DNA from: Thermodesulfobacteriota bacterium
GTDB lineage: Bacteria; Desulfobacterota; RBG-13-43-22
Length of the DNA stretch: 8,237 bases
Reading direction: 5' to 3'
Assembly: GCA_025454185.1 (NCBI GenBank)
Contig: JALOOY010000051.1
Location: forward strand, 1 to 8,237
Position numbers and translations under genes: made by a program. Of the stretch, positions 7,781 to 8,237 are shown one piece after another (position 1 is the stretch's first letter; every line of letters begins with the position of its first letter). The notes below the pieces were generated by a model that saw only the letters and a list, made by a program, of their open reading frames with translations, did no database searches and was not told the DNA's origin.

Positions 7781-8237
7781 GCCATGCTCCCTTTCAAGAT
7801 GAATTCCAGCAGGGCCTGGTGCACGTAGAGCTTGTTTTCGGCCTGGTCGAAAACGACCGACTGCGGCCCTTCCAGGACTTCCTCGGTAACCTCCTCCCCG
7901 CGGTGGGCCGGAAGGCAGTGCAGAAACAGGGCCTCCGCCTGGGCGGCGGCCAGCAACTCCTGGTTCACCTGGTAGGCCTTGAAAAATTTGATCCGCTCGG
8001 CAGCCTGATCCTCCTGGCCCATACTGGCCCAGACATCGGTATTGACCACCTGGGCGCCCCGGATCGCTTCACGGGGATCGTCGGTCAGGGAAATCCGGGC
8101 CTTCCCCTCCTTCCGAATCGCCTTCCAGACCTCGTCCCGGGGCTCGAACCCCTGGGGACAGGCCAGGCTCAGAAAAAAGGGAAATCGGACGGCGGCCTCC
8201 ATCCAGGAATGGGCCACGTTGTTGCCGTCTCCGATCC
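7777..8237 (-). CDS. argF: Ornithine carbamoyltransferase, C-terminal half (partial at window edge)
   Basis: About 152 C-terminal residues of a protein that is normally near 300 are present; the N-terminal carbamoyl-phosphate domain lies beyond the right edge. The visible part begins at IGDGNNVAHSW, the ornithine-domain motif of OTCases (preceded by Y/V in the family). It continues through TDVWASMGQE (the SMG loop that closes over ornithine), HCLPAHRGEEV (catalytic Cys in HCLP) and the terminal VFDQAENKLYVHQALL. SMG and HCLP mark it as ornithine rather than aspartate carbamoyltransferase. It makes citrulline from ornithine and carbamoyl phosphate, directly feeding ArgG. Reading is open to the window end, and the GTG at 8217 is an internal valine codon, not a start. 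The stop overlaps argG. Confidence 0.95.

Overview
The window is a GC-rich stretch of bacterial chromosome carrying one unidirectional amino-acid biosynthesis cluster, read entirely on the minus strand (right to left). In transcription order it holds the 3' part of argF, then argG, argH, a fibronectin-type-III lipoprotein gene, lysA, dapF, dapB, a fumarylacetoacetate hydrolase (FAH) family gene, and the first 33 codons of dapL. All of the sequence except four short spacers is coding, and no stretch of 300 bases lacks a gene. No RNA gene, mobile element, CRISPR array or clear terminator was seen.

The organism is probably a diderm of the former Deltaproteobacteria (Desulfobacterota or Geobacter-like lineages). 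This inference rests on the gene order argF-argG-argH-lipoprotein-lysA-dapF-dapB-dapL, on the use of the LL-diaminopimelate aminotransferase (DapL) route to lysine, and on an exported lipoprotein. It is drawn from remembered synteny, not from a search.

The three arg genes perform the last three steps of arginine synthesis: ornithine to citrulline, to argininosuccinate, to arginine. The dap/lys genes turn the DapA product into tetrahydrodipicolinate (DapB), LL-diaminopimelate (DapL), meso-diaminopimelate (DapF) and lysine (LysA). They therefore feed both protein synthesis and peptidoglycan. dapA, expected beside dapB in this kind of cluster, is not in the window. The genes are packed tightly: argF/argG and lysA/dapF overlap by an ATGA, argH overlaps the lipoprotein gene by 25 bases, and two other gaps are only 14-15 bases. 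Translational coupling is therefore likely.

The most unusual feature lies in the three larger spacers (argG/argH, dapB/FAH and FAH/dapL). Each contains a short array with exact 7-base periodicity, placed immediately or closely downstream of the preceding stop codon. The heptamer differs completely between the three arrays, so the period and position are shared but the sequence is not. Other points worth a look are an LptM-like N-terminus on the FnIII lipoprotein next to lysA, four A8 tracts inside lysA, and a FAH-family enzyme embedded between dapB and dapL.
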